A stretch of DNA of 64,000 nt from an uncultured Clostridia bacterium. Its GTDB lineage: Bacteria > Bacillota > Clostridia > Oscillospirales > Oscillospiraceae. A program made the translations under genes and the position numbers. The stretch lies in assembly GCA_946412355.1 (NCBI GenBank), contig CAMKGX010000003.1:1-64000 (forward strand). Direction: 5' to 3'. Positions 23,722-32,809 of this stretch are shown piece after piece. Each line of letters begins with the position of its first letter. The first letter of the stretch is position 1. The notes beneath the pieces are model-generated. The model made no database searches. It worked only from the letters and a program-made list of their open reading frames with translations, and had not been told where the DNA came from.

Positions 23722-23898
23722 ATGATGTTTGCCCTGACGGGCAAGTGATGTTATGCCTGCGGCATAGTGATGTATGGCGGCGCTGCCGCCAAATGATGTG
23801 ATGTGTTCCGCCACACTTGCCGAAGGCAAACATCACGCCCGGAGGGCACATCACTTGGCGAAGCCAAACATCACGTTCCGCGGCAGCGGAACACATCG
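23722..23898. repeat. Variable-hairpin array 2 with inverted 7-bp linkers, beside the four-helix gene
   Basis: Left linkers are ATGATGT (23722), GTGATGT (23745, 23767) and ATGATGT/GTGATGT (23793-23804). Right linkers are ACATCAC (23830, 23848, 23868), ending ACATCG (23893). ACATCAC is the reverse complement of GTGATGT. Hairpins between linkers have unrelated stems: TTGCCC, TATGCC, TGGCGGC, then TTGCC, GCCC, TTGGC and GTTCCGC, each with 3-4 nt loops. The apex is GTGT-N6-ACAC. The folded form would be a long helix of paired linkers with hairpin side arms. On the minus strand it ends in ACATCATTTTTT, 25 bp before the four-helix start codon. Confidence 0.85.
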
Positions 23899-23900
23899 TT

Positions 23901-23940
23901 CAAGAAAGCCTCTTTTGCCAAAGCAAAAGAGGCTTTCTTG
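23901..23940 (-). terminator. Terminator of tRNA-Leu
   Basis: Perfect 18-bp arms (ending CTTTTGC / GCAAAAG) around a 4-nt loop, touching the tRNA CCA end. The array begins 2 bp beyond it, as at tRNA-Ser. Confidence 0.85.
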
Positions 23941-24027
23941 TGGTGCCGGTGACCGGACTCGAACCGGTACGCTGTCGCCAGCGGTGGATTTTGAGTCCAC
24001 TACGTCTACCAATTCCATCACACCGGC
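23941..24027 (-). tRNA. tRNA-Leu (anticodon CAA)
   Basis: An 87-nt class II tRNA. The acceptor stem GCCGGTG pairs with CACCGGC, then A and an encoded CCA. The anticodon arm is GTGGA-CTCAAAA-TCCAC, giving CAA for Leu codon UUG. A long variable arm and the T loop GTTCGAG are present. Confidence 0.96.
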
Positions 24028-24040
24028 AGATAACTCCGTT

Positions 24041-24069
24041 ATTATACCGTGGCTTTCCCCTAATTGCAA
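24041..24069 (-). promoter_or_regulatory. Promoter of tRNA-Leu
   Basis: On the minus strand, TTGCAA (24069-24064) and TATAAT (24046-24041), 17-bp spacer. Confidence 0.88.
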
Positions 24070-24179
24070 GTGTAAAATTATCGTGAACGGCGGTAAAATC
24101 GCAAACAAACCCTACCCAAGCGGCGGAAACTGTGGTATGATATACACGTATTAGTATGGGCCGAAAGGGGGCATTGCCG

Positions 24180-25543
24180 GTGAAACGGCTGCGTTTATCA
24201 TTGCTAATAGCGCTTTCGCTGGCGCTGACAATGCTGCTTTGCGGCTGCTCCATGGGCGTGTCCGTGGAGGAGCTGTTCACCCTGCCCCAGCTCCCCGAGG
24301 AATACGCCGGCCTCTCCCTGGCGCTGGAGGAACTGCTGGAGAGCGGCTATGAATACGTCACCCCCGAGAGCGGCGAGAACATTGAGCCCATCCAGATGGT
24401 GGATTTGGACGGCGATGGGGAAAAGAGCGCCGTGGTGTTTTTGCGGCGCAGCGGCGATGAAAACCCATTGAAAATCCTGGTGCTGGACCCTGACGGCGAC
24501 AGCTATCAGCGCGTCTGCACCATCGAGAGCCGGGGCGCCGGCGTGGACTGCGTGCTCTACCGTGACATGACCGGCGACGGCGCAAAGGAGCTGATCGTGG
24601 GCTGGCGGGGCACCGGCGAGGAGCGTACCGCTACCGTCTACCGCGTGGGCCGCGACTGTATCCCCCTGGTGCGCTGCGACTATTCCCGTTTCGTCACCCT
24701 GTCCTTTTCTGACAGCGATACTCCCTGCCTTATCGCCATCCATTCTGACGAGCGCAGCTCCCTCTCCGCCGACGTGTATCAGTGGAGCTCCGGCGTCATG
24801 AGCCGGGTGCAGCAGCTGAGCCTGTCCGGCACCATCGACGACTTGCGCCGTGGCTCGCTGGTCTGCGGCACCACCGATCGGCAGGAGCCCGCCCTGTTCA
24901 TCACCGGCGTCAATGAGAATAACGAGGCTGCCACCCGTCTGGTGGTGCAGTCCGACGGCTTTTTCTGGGACGACGCCGAGCCCGTGGGCCAGCGGCTCCG
25001 TGTTTTTACCGTCTATCCCAGCGATGACTTCCGCAACAAGACGTATGCCTACTGCGGCCTGGAGCCCCAGGACATCGACGGTGACGGCATTACCGAGGTG
25101 CCCTGCGCCGCCTCCGGCCAGGCGAGCGCCGCCCGGTACTATCCCGATGGCGTGCTGGTGAACTGGTGGCGCTGCGCCGCCTCCGGCGCCGCCGAAGTGG
25201 GCGCCGTCACCTACCATTGCGCATCTGCCGGCTGGTATCTCACCATACCCGACACGTGGTGGAATGTGGTGTCCGTCACTTCCGCCCATGTGGCCGCCGG
25301 GGAGGAGCAGGCCACCATCGCCATTGACGGCGAACCTGTGGCCAACCTTTACACCATCACCAGCGACACCCGTGAGAGCCGCGCCGTCATGGACGGCCGC
25401 TTCATCATCACCCGCCTCAGCGATACCATCATCGCCGGCGAGCTCACCGATGCCTCCGCCGCCTACGGTGTAGACCAGGAGCTGCTGCGCAACTGCTTCT
25501 CCCTGATGGTCCACACCTGGGGGAGCCGTGAAAGGAGTAACGG

Positions 25544-25547
<4 letters not shown>
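24180..25547 (+). CDS. Lipoprotein with FG-GAP/VCBS-like DxDGDG repeats
   Basis: A 455-residue exported lipoprotein: residues 1-24 are a signal peptide with lipobox LLCGC. Calcium-loop-like repeats occur at VDLDGDGEKSAVVF, RDMTGDGAKELIVG and QDIDGDGITEVPC, as in FG-GAP/VCBS beta-propeller proteins. The GTG at 24180 was chosen because AAAGGGGG lies 8 nt upstream; an in-frame ATG at 24156 has no ribosome binding site and lies close to an extended -10 (TGGTATGAT, 24132-24140). Its end overlaps the response-regulator start by 4 bp, so it probably works with that two-component system as a sensor accessory or target (inference). Confidence 0.82.
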
Positions 25548-26230
<683 letters not shown>

Positions 26231-26267
26231 CGCCGCCCCTATTTTACCGGAAAGGAGATGACACCCT

Positions 26268-27722
26268 ATGGCCGACCACCCCCGCAAAAAGGGCCTGCGC
26301 CGCCGCTGGCTGATCAACAGCATCGTGCCTGTGGTGGTGCTGCTGTTCCTCATCTCCGCCCTGGTGTCCATCGCCTTTGCCGACAACTATTACAGCGGCG
26401 CCCGCTCCGCCCTGGAGGCCAAGGTCAATGCCGGCGCCGAGTATTTCAACACCTATGTCATGACCGGCTACGACGAGTATTACCGCGGCGCCGCCCAGTA
26501 CTGCGCCACCTTCGACAGCCGGGAGCGGGTGGAACTGCAATTCCTCACTGCCGACGGCACCGTGGAGCTCACCACCCGCAGCCTCACCGTGGGCATGCGC
26601 CCCGGCACCTCCGACATTGTGGAGACCATGCGCACCGGCCAGGTGGGCAGCTTCACCGGCCGGGACCCCGTCACCGGCGAGCGCATTGTGGCCGTCAGCA
26701 GCCTTTTAAAGTTCAACGGCACCGTGGTGGGCATGATGCGCCTGGTCACCTCCCTCCGTGACATTGACAACCAGGTGATTATGACGGTCATCATGGTGCT
26801 GGCCATCACCTTTGCCGCCCTGGTGCTGATTCTCCTTTCCAGCCTGCTGTTCATTAACAGCGTGGTGGCCCCCGTCAGCGCTGTGTCCGACGCCGCCCAG
26901 CGCATCTCCCAGGGCAGCTACGGCATCCAGATTCCCAACACCTACGCCGACGAGATGCACGACCTGGTGGACAACATCAACGATATGTCCGTGAAAATCG
27001 GGCGCAACGAGCGGACCCAGCGTGAGTTCGTCTCCTCTGTGTCCCATGAGCTGCGCACCCCCCTCACCGCCATCAACGGCTGGGGCGAGACGCTGCTGGG
27101 GGATGTGGACAGCGGCAACGTGGACAGCGAGGCCATGCGCCGCGGCCTCACCATCATCTGCAAGGAGTCCGCCCGGCTCACCAACATGGTGGAGGAGCTG
27201 CTGGACTTTTCCCGCCTGGTGGACGGCCGCTTCACCCTCCAGGTGGAGCCCACCGATCTGCAGGCCGAGCTGGAGGACGCGGTGTACACCTACCGTGAGC
27301 TGTTCCGCCAGGACGGCATCGAACTGAATTACCACAGCGGAAAAGAGTTTTATGAAGACCCCATCGATGGCGACGGCGAGCGGCTCAAGCAGGTGTTCAG
27401 CAACGTGCTGGACAACGCCCGCAAGCACGGCGGCGCCGGCAAGCGCATCGACGTGGCGCTCCACCGCCGCAGCGGCTTCTATGTCATCACCATCCGTGAC
27501 TACGGCCATGGCATCCCCGAGGACGAGCTGCCCTACGTCAAGCAGAAGTTCTACAAGGGCTCCAGCAAGGCCCGGGGCAACGGCATCGGCCTGGCGGTCT
27601 GCGATGAGATTATCCGCCTTCACGGCGGCACCTTCGACATTGGCAACGCCCGGGGCGGCGGCGCGGTGGTCACCATCCGCCTGCCCATCCCCGATAAAAA
27701 AGAGGGCCATACGCCGGCCTAA
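26268..27722 (+). CDS. Membrane sensor histidine kinase
   Basis: A 484-residue kinase. One membrane segment lies near residues 15-38 and the second near 170-198, with an extracellular sensing domain of about 130 residues between them. A HAMP linker follows (about 198-250), then HisKA with His260 (SSVSHELRTPLTAINGWGE), and HATPase_c with N box FSNVLDNARKHGG, G1 RDYGHGIPEDELPYV and G2 ARGNGIGLAVCDEI. The HisKA motif resembles the PhoR/WalK group. The ATG follows GGAAAGGAG. It pairs with the preceding response regulator. Confidence 0.95.
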   Translation: MADHPRKKGLRRRWLINSIVPVVVLLFLISALVSIAFADNYYSGARSALEAKVNAGAEYFNTYVMTGYDEYYRGAAQYCATFDSRERVELQFLTADGTVELTTRSLTVGMRPGTSDIVETMRTGQVGSFTGRDPVTGERIVAVSSLLKFNGTVVGMMRLVTSLRDIDNQVIMTVIMVLAITFAALVLILLSSLLFINSVVAPVSAVSDAAQRISQGSYGIQIPNTYADEMHDLVDNINDMSVKIGRNERTQREFVSSVSHELRTPLTAINGWGETLLGDVDSGNVDSEAMRRGLTIICKESARLTNMVEELLDFSRLVDGRFTLQVEPTDLQAELEDAVYTYRELFRQDGIELNYHSGKEFYEDPIDGDGERLKQVFSNVLDNARKHGGAGKRIDVALHRRSGFYVITIRDYGHGIPEDELPYVKQKFYKGSSKARGNGIGLAVCDEIIRLHGGTFDIGNARGGGAVVTIRLPIPDKKEGHTPA

Positions 27723-27728
27723 ATAATA

Positions 27729-27766
27729 GAACAACTGTTGCATTTTGCGTTCTATTGTGTTACAAT
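27729..27766 (+). promoter_or_regulatory. LexA box and promoter of the DUF1385-prmC-recA-recX-rimO operon
   Basis: GAACAACTGTTG (27729-27740) matches the Firmicutes LexA box GAAC-N4-GTTC at 7 of 8 positions. It overlaps the -35 TTGCAT (27738-27743); the -10 TACAAT (27761-27766) is 17 bp away. The lexA gene has the same arrangement at 56771-56808, with 20 of 22 bases identical over the box and -35. Confidence 0.75.
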
Positions 27767-27789
27767 TCCCCAAGAAAGGACCATTGTAT

Positions 27790-28746
27790 ATGGAACAGAA
27801 ACAATCCTGCGCCTTCCGCACCACCATCGGCGGTCAGGCGCTCATCGAGGGCATCCTCATGCGGGGGCCCGATAAACAGGCCATCGTGGTGCGCTCCAAG
27901 GAGGGCCTGGTCACCAAGGTGGAGGACCGCAAGCTGGTTTCCCAGCGCTATCCCATCCTGGGCTGGCCCATCATCCGGGGCAGCGTCGTGTTTCTCACCT
28001 CCGTCATCCAGGGCGTCAAGGCGCTGATGTTCTCCGCCGACTATTTCCCCGATGAGGACCTGGGGGAGCCGGACAAGCTGGATCAGTGGCTGGAGGCCCA
28101 CGTCCCCGCCGAGAAGCTGCAAAGCGTCCTCATCGCCGTGTCGGTGATTCTGTCCCTGGGGCTGACGCTGCTGCTGTTCATGATTCTGCCCACCTTCCTG
28201 GCGGGCCTTATCGACCCCTTCATCAACAGCGCCCTTGTCCACAATCTGGTGGAGGGCGTGGTGAAAATCGCCATCTTCATGGCCTATTTGATATTGGTGT
28301 CCCGGCAGAAGGACGTCCGCCGTGTGTTTCAGTACCACGGCGCCGAGCATAAGACCATCTTCTGCTACGAGGCGGGGCTGCCCCTGACGGTGGAGAACGC
28401 CCGCATCCAGCCCCGGCACCATCCCCGCTGCGGCACCAGCTTCCTGTTCGTGGTCATCGTGGTGTCCATCCTGGCCTCCTCCGCTGTGTTCACCTTTGTG
28501 GACTGGCGCAGCTTCTGGGTGCGGCTGGGGCTCCACCTGCTGCTGCTGGTGCCGGTGGTGGGCGTCACCTATGAGTTCAACCGCCTGGTGGGGGCCCACG
28601 ACAACAAGCTGACCCGCCTCCTCTCCGCCCCCGGCATGTGGATGCAGAATTTCACCACCAACGAGCCGGATGACGGTATGCTGGAGGTGGCCATCGAGGC
28701 CATGAAGCTGGTCATCCCCGACCAGGCCGGGAAGGACAGGTGGTAA
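27790..28746 (+). CDS. DUF1385 family membrane protein (YqhQ-like)
   Basis: A 318-residue protein with the DUF1385 hallmarks: GGQALIEGILMRGP at the start, YPILGWPIIRGSV, QYHGAEHKTIFCYE and RHHPRCGTSFLF. Three to four hydrophobic segments span residues about 110-235. The family is conserved across Firmicutes, often beside prmC, with no settled function; the HGAEHK and HPRCGTSF motifs look like a metal site (inference). The ATG at 27790 has AAGAAAGGA 9 nt upstream. It is the first gene of the recA operon and ends in a short overlap with prmC. Confidence 0.92.
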   Translation: MEQKQSCAFRTTIGGQALIEGILMRGPDKQAIVVRSKEGLVTKVEDRKLVSQRYPILGWPIIRGSVVFLTSVIQGVKALMFSADYFPDEDLGEPDKLDQWLEAHVPAEKLQSVLIAVSVILSLGLTLLLFMILPTFLAGLIDPFINSALVHNLVEGVVKIAIFMAYLILVSRQKDVRRVFQYHGAEHKTIFCYEAGLPLTVENARIQPRHHPRCGTSFLFVVIVVSILASSAVFTFVDWRSFWVRLGLHLLLLVPVVGVTYEFNRLVGAHDNKLTRLLSAPGMWMQNFTTNEPDDGMLEVAIEAMKLVIPDQAGKDRW

Positions 28747-29648
28747 CCGTGGCCGTTACCTATAACGACCTGAACCTGGACACCCGCCAGCGCCTGCGGC
28801 TGGCCGGTCTGCCCGCCGCCACCCTGGAGGCCCGGGAGCTGCTGTGCTATGCCTCCGGCAAGTCCCGCGATGAGCTGCGCCGTGATGGCCGCCTGTATGT
28901 GCCCGCCGATGTGGCGGCGCGGATGGAAGAGCTGGTGCAGCGCCACTTAAACGGCGAGCCGGTGGCCTACCTCATCGGCGAGTGGGAGTTTTACGGCCTG
29001 CCCCTGGACATCGACCCCCGTGTGCTGATTCCCCGGCCCGACACGGAGGTGCTGGCCGCCCAGGCCATCGACTTCGTCTCCGCCCTGCCGGGCGACCCCC
29101 GTGTGCTGGACCTGTGTGCCGGCAGCGGCTGCGTGGGCCTGGCGGTGGCCTCTCAATGTCCCCGCGCCCACGTTACGCTGGGTGACGTGGAGGAGGGGGC
29201 GCTGAAGCTGTGCCGCCAGAACATCCGCCGCAACGATCTGACCGCCCGGGTCTCCGCGGTTTTCGCCAACGCACTGGAGAAGCCCTCTGCCCAGCTGGGG
29301 GAGTTTGACGCCATCGTCTGCAACCCGCCCTACATCCCCACCGCCGACATCCCCGGCCTGGACGAATCCGTCCGGGACTATGAGCCCCACGTGGCCCTGG
29401 ACGGCGGCGCCGACGGCCTGGATTTCTACCGCGCCGTCTCCACCCGCTGGCGGGACGCCCTCCACCTGGGCAGCCGCCTCTTCTTCGAGGTGGGCATCGG
29501 CCAGGCCGACGACGTGCTGCGCCTCATGCGTTCCGTGGGCTTCGGTGACATTACCGTGGTGCCGGATTTGAACGGCATCCCCCGTGTGGTGTGGGGCACC
29601 CTGAAAGGCCGCCCCGACGACAGCATTTACCCGGAAGAACTGTCCTGA
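28740..29648 (+). CDS. prmC: Peptide chain release factor N5-glutamine methyltransferase
   Basis: A 302-residue SAM-dependent methyltransferase that methylates the GGQ glutamine of release factors. The N-terminal helical domain recognises the factor (ARELLCYASGKSRDELRRD). SAM motifs follow: RVLDLCAGSGCVGLAVA, then the catalytic NPPY in VCNPPYIPTADIPGLD and RVVWG near the end. Starts at GTG 28740, overlapping the DUF1385 stop; a second in-frame GTG at 28749 is about as likely, since AAGGACAGG precedes both. Confidence 0.94.
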   Translation: MVTVAVTYNDLNLDTRQRLRLAGLPAATLEARELLCYASGKSRDELRRDGRLYVPADVAARMEELVQRHLNGEPVAYLIGEWEFYGLPLDIDPRVLIPRPDTEVLAAQAIDFVSALPGDPRVLDLCAGSGCVGLAVASQCPRAHVTLGDVEEGALKLCRQNIRRNDLTARVSAVFANALEKPSAQLGEFDAIVCNPPYIPTADIPGLDESVRDYEPHVALDGGADGLDFYRAVSTRWRDALHLGSRLFFEVGIGQADDVLRLMRSVGFGDITVVPDLNGIPRVVWGTLKGRPDDSIYPEELS

Positions 29649-29658
29649 ATTTAGGACA
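29641..29658 (+). promoter_or_regulatory. 18-bp palindrome at the prmC/recA junction
   Basis: TGTCCTGAA/TTTAGGACA: half-sites match at 8 of 9 positions. It covers the prmC stop codon and lies 47 bp before the recA ATG. TATAGT (29667-29672) follows as a possible -10. It is unlike the GAAC-type LexA box. Confidence 0.5.
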
Positions 29659-29704
29659 CTTATTCATATAGTATTACCTTACCAAATCAAGAGGAGGACC
29701 ACAC

Positions 29705-30805
29705 ATGGCAGCGAAAAAAGAGACTGCGGCCCCTGTGAACAGCGATAAGAAAAAGGCGTTGGAGACCGCCATGCAGCAGATTGAGAAGATGTATGGCAAG
29801 GGCTCCATCATGCGCTACGGCGCCAACGAGACCGTGAACGTGGACGTGATTCCCACCGGCTCCCTGGCCCTGGACCTGGCCCTGGGTATCGGCGGCCTGC
29901 CCCGTGGCCGCGTGGTGGAGATTTACGGCCCCGAGTCCTCCGGTAAGACCACCCTGGCCCTCCATGTGCTGGCCGAGGCCCAGAAGCTGGGCGGCGAGGT
30001 GGCCTTTGTGGACGCCGAGCACGCTCTCGACCCCACCTATGCCCGTGCCCTGGGCGTCAACATTGAGGATATGCTGATTTCCCAGCCCGACACCGGCGAG
30101 CAGGCGTTGGAGATCACCGAGGCCCTGGTCCGTTCCGGCGCCATCGACGTGGTGGTGGTGGACTCCGTGGCCGCCCTGGTGCCCCGGGCCGAGATTGAGG
30201 GTGAGATGGGCGACAGCTTCGTGGGCCTCCACGCCCGGCTCATGTCCCAGGCCCTCCGCAAGCTCACCGGCATCATCAACAAGACCAATTCCATCGTCAT
30301 CTTCATCAACCAGCTCCGGGAGAAGGTGGGCGTCATGTACGGCAACCCCGAGGTCACCACCGGCGGCCGGGCCTTGAAGTTCTACGCCTCCGTCCGCATC
30401 GATGTCCGCCGCATCGAGACCTTGAAGGTGGGCGGCGAGATGGTGGGCAACCACGTCCGGGCCAAGGTGGTGAAGAACAAGGTGGCGCCTCCCTTCCGTG
30501 AGGCGGAGTTCGACATCATGTACGGCGAGGGCATCTCTCATTTGAGCGAGCTCATCGACCTGGCGGTGAAGCTGGACCTGGTGCAGAAGAGCGGTAGCTG
30601 GTTCAATATGGGCGAGCTGCGGCTGGGCCAGGGCAAGGACGCCGCCAAGGACTACTTCCGCCAGCATCCCGAGGAGGCCGCCAAGCTGGAGCAGGACGTG
30701 CGGGATAACTTCCATAAGCTGATGGGCGCCCAGTCCAAGATTGCCGCCCGTGCCGCCGGCCGGGCCGTGGACGTGTCCGCCGACGACTTCGACGACGAAG
30801 ACTGA
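29705..30805 (+). CDS. recA: DNA recombination and SOS protein RecA
   Basis: A 366-residue RecA that coats single-stranded DNA, drives strand exchange and triggers LexA self-cleavage. Walker A is GPESSGKTT near residue 78, Walker [11 protein letters not shown], and L2 carries [20 protein letters not shown]. The C-terminal tail is acidic (DDFDDED). The ATG follows AGAGGAGG. recX overlaps its stop by one base. Control probably comes both from the LexA-box promoter 2 kb upstream and from the palindrome just before the gene (inference). Confidence 0.98.
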   Translation: MAAKKETAAPVNSDKKKALETAMQQIEKMYGKGSIMRYGANETVNVDVIPTGSLALDLALGIGGLPRGRVVEIYGPESSGKTTLALHVLAEAQKLGGEVAFVDAEHALDPTYARALGVNIEDMLISQPDTGEQALEITEALVRSGAIDVVVVDSVAALVPRAEIEGEMGDSFVGLHARLMSQALRKLTGIINKTNSIVIFINQLREKVGVMYGNPEVTTGGRALKFYASVRIDVRRIETLKVGGEMVGNHVRAKVVKNKVAPPFREAEFDIMYGEGISHLSELIDLAVKLDLVQKSGSWFNMGELRLGQGKDAAKDYFRQHPEEAAKLEQDVRDNFHKLMGAQSKIAARAAGRAVDVSADDFDDED

Positions 30806-31428
30806 TGCGCGTCGCCAAGATAGAAACGTCAAAACATAAGCAGGAGCGGGTCCTGGTGTTTCTGGAGGGGGAGAAAGACCCCCTCCGTCTCACCGAGGCC
30901 GAGCTCCTGCGCTTTGGCCTGTTTACAGGTAAAGAGATAGGGGAGGATGAGCTGCCCGCCCTCCGCCAGGCGGCCCATCGCTCCCAGGTGAAGGCCGACG
31001 GCGCCCGCATCGCCTCCTCCGCCATGGTGTCCCGCCGGGATTTGCATCGTAAGCTCACCGCCAAGGGCGCCACTGAGGACGAGGCGGCGGAGACGGTGCA
31101 GTGGCTGGCGGATTTGGGCGCCGTGGATGACAGCGCCACCGCCGCCACTGCCGTGCAGCACTATGCCCGCATGGGCTACGGCCCCGGCCGCGTCCGCCAG
31201 GAGCTGCACCGCCGGGGCATCCCCCGGGCGCTGTGGGAGGACGCCATGGCCCACATGCCCCCGTCGGAGGAGATCATAGCGGCGTATCTCAAGGCCAAAA
31301 AGCGGGACTTGTCCGACCCCGACCAGGCCAAAAAGACCGCCGCCGCCCTGGCCCGCCGGGGCTTTTCCTGGAACGATATTCGCGCTGCCCTCCGCGCTGC
31401 GGGGCAGGATTGGGAGGAAACAGAATGA
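30805..31428 (+). CDS. recX: Regulatory protein RecX
   Basis: A 207-residue RecX-family modulator, which caps RecA filaments. It has the helical three-repeat pattern, with MVSRRDLHRKLTAKGATEDEA, YARMGYGPGRVRQELHRRGI and ARRGFSWNDIRAALR. An N-terminal beta-rich stretch (KQERVLVFLEGEKDPLRLTEAE) is usual in Firmicutes. It starts in the recA stop (TGATG) and ends in a 4-bp overlap with rimO, so expression is coupled. Confidence 0.93.
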   Translation: MRVAKIETSKHKQERVLVFLEGEKDPLRLTEAELLRFGLFTGKEIGEDELPALRQAAHRSQVKADGARIASSAMVSRRDLHRKLTAKGATEDEAAETVQWLADLGAVDDSATAATAVQHYARMGYGPGRVRQELHRRGIPRALWEDAMAHMPPSEEIIAAYLKAKKRDLSDPDQAKKTAAALARRGFSWNDIRAALRAAGQDWEETE

Positions 31429-32741
31429 ACGTAGCCTTTATTTCCCTGGGCTGTGATAAAAACCGTGTCAACACCGAGCAGATGATGGCCCTCTGCGTAG
31501 ACGCCGGCATGACGCTGCAAACGGAGCCGGAGGACGCCGACGTGGTGGTGGTCAACACCTGCGGCTTCATCGACAGCGCCAAAAGCGAGGCCATCGACGT
31601 GATTTTGGAGATGGCGGACTTAAAGGCCCAGGGCCGCCTGGGGGCCATTCTGGTCACCGGCTGCCTCAGCCAGCGGTATCGGGAGGAGATGCTCGCCGAG
31701 CTGCCCGAGGTGGACGGCATCATGGGCACCGGCAGCTACGGCGACATCGTGGCCGCCATTGATGAGGTGGCCCGGGGCGAGAAGTGTGAGCATTTTGGTG
31801 ACATCCACGCCCCCGTGCCGGAGCTGCCCCGGATTCTCACCACCCCCGGCCATTACGCCTATTTGCGCATCGCCGAGGGCTGCAGCAACCGCTGTGCCTA
31901 CTGCGTCATCCCCTCCCTCCGGGGCAAATACCGCAGCCGTCCCATGGAGGAGATTTTGCAGGAGGCCCGGGAGCTGGCGGAGAGCGGCGTGAAGGAATGC
32001 ATCGTCATCGCCCAGGACATCACCCGCTACGGCGTGGACCTCTACGGCGAGAAGCGGCTGCCCGCCCTGTTAAACGCCCTGTGCGACCTGGATTTCCAAT
32101 GGATTCGCCTCCATTATCTCTACCCCGACGCCATCACCGACGAGCTGCTGGACACCATCGCCGCCCAGCCTAAAATCTGCCACTATCTGGACATCCCCAT
32201 CCAGCACTGCAACGACGCCGTCTTAAAGGCTATGCGCCGCCGGGAGACCAAGGCGGGCCTTCTGGACCTGTTTGCCCGCATCCGCCGCCGCATCCCCGAC
32301 ATTGTGCTGCGCACCAGCATCATCACCGGTCTGCCCTTTGAGGACGAGGCCGCCTTCGACGAGCTGTGCGCCTTTTTGCGGGAGGTGCGGATCCAGCGGG
32401 CCGGGGCCTTCCCCTTCTCCCCGGAGGAGGGCACTCCCGCCGCCGACATGCCCAACCGGGTGGACGGCGACGAGGCCGCCCGCCGCGCTGAGCTGGTGAT
32501 GGACGTGCAGAGCGACGTAATGGACGCTTTCAACGAATCCCGCCTGGGCACGGTGGTCACCGTCCTCTGCGACGGCTGGGACGAGGAGGCCCAGTCCTTT
32601 GTGGGCCGCAGCTACGCCGAGAGCCCCGGCATCGACGGCGTCATCTACTTCGACGCCCCCGACGCCCATCCCGGCGATATGCTGCCCGTCCGCATCACCG
32701 GCGTCATGGACGGCGACCTCACCGGTGAGGTGGAGGGGTAA
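31425..32741 (+). CDS. rimO: Ribosomal protein S12 methylthiotransferase
   Basis: A 438-residue radical-SAM MiaB/RimO-family enzyme adding a methylthio group to Asp of S12. The N-terminal UPF0004 domain has cluster cysteines in SLGCDKNRVN, NTCGF and TGCLSQRY. The radical-SAM motif is EGCSNRCAYCVIP (CxxxCxxC). The TRAM domain follows near residues 375-438 (RLGTVVTVLCDG). LGCDKNRVNTE is the RimO rather than MiaB signature. The start at 31425 overlaps the recX stop. Confidence 0.95.
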   Translation: MNVAFISLGCDKNRVNTEQMMALCVDAGMTLQTEPEDADVVVVNTCGFIDSAKSEAIDVILEMADLKAQGRLGAILVTGCLSQRYREEMLAELPEVDGIMGTGSYGDIVAAIDEVARGEKCEHFGDIHAPVPELPRILTTPGHYAYLRIAEGCSNRCAYCVIPSLRGKYRSRPMEEILQEARELAESGVKECIVIAQDITRYGVDLYGEKRLPALLNALCDLDFQWIRLHYLYPDAITDELLDTIAAQPKICHYLDIPIQHCNDAVLKAMRRRETKAGLLDLFARIRRRIPDIVLRTSIITGLPFEDEAAFDELCAFLREVRIQRAGAFPFSPEEGTPAADMPNRVDGDEAARRAELVMDVQSDVMDAFNESRLGTVVTVLCDGWDEEAQSFVGRSYAESPGIDGVIYFDAPDAHPGDMLPVRITGVMDGDLTGEVEG

Positions 32742-32745
32742 GGGC

Positions 32746-32773
32746 TTGCGCCAAATCGGAAACATGGTATAAT
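32746..32773 (+). promoter_or_regulatory. Promoter of pgsA
   Basis: TTGCGC (32746-32751), 16-bp spacer, and TATAAT (32768-32773) with an extended -10 TGG just before it. Confidence 0.7.
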
Positions 32774-32809
32774 GGTAGCACTTGATAGTAAAGAAAGGTG
32801 GTTTTTCCC

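Noticed and set aside
23722-23898. CRISPR array
   Set aside because: The constant parts are only 7 bp, invert at the centre, and the intervening units are palindromes of 11-18 bp. There are no cas genes. It is a hairpin array, not CRISPR.
23337-23898. A diversity-generating retroelement
   Set aside because: An Avd-like protein is present, but there is no reverse transcriptase, no variable-protein gene and no template/variable repeat pair in the window.
29636-29648. LexA box directly at recA (GAACTGTCCTGA)
   Set aside because: Only the first half GAAC matches; the second half is not GTTC-like. The real LexA-type box is at 27729.
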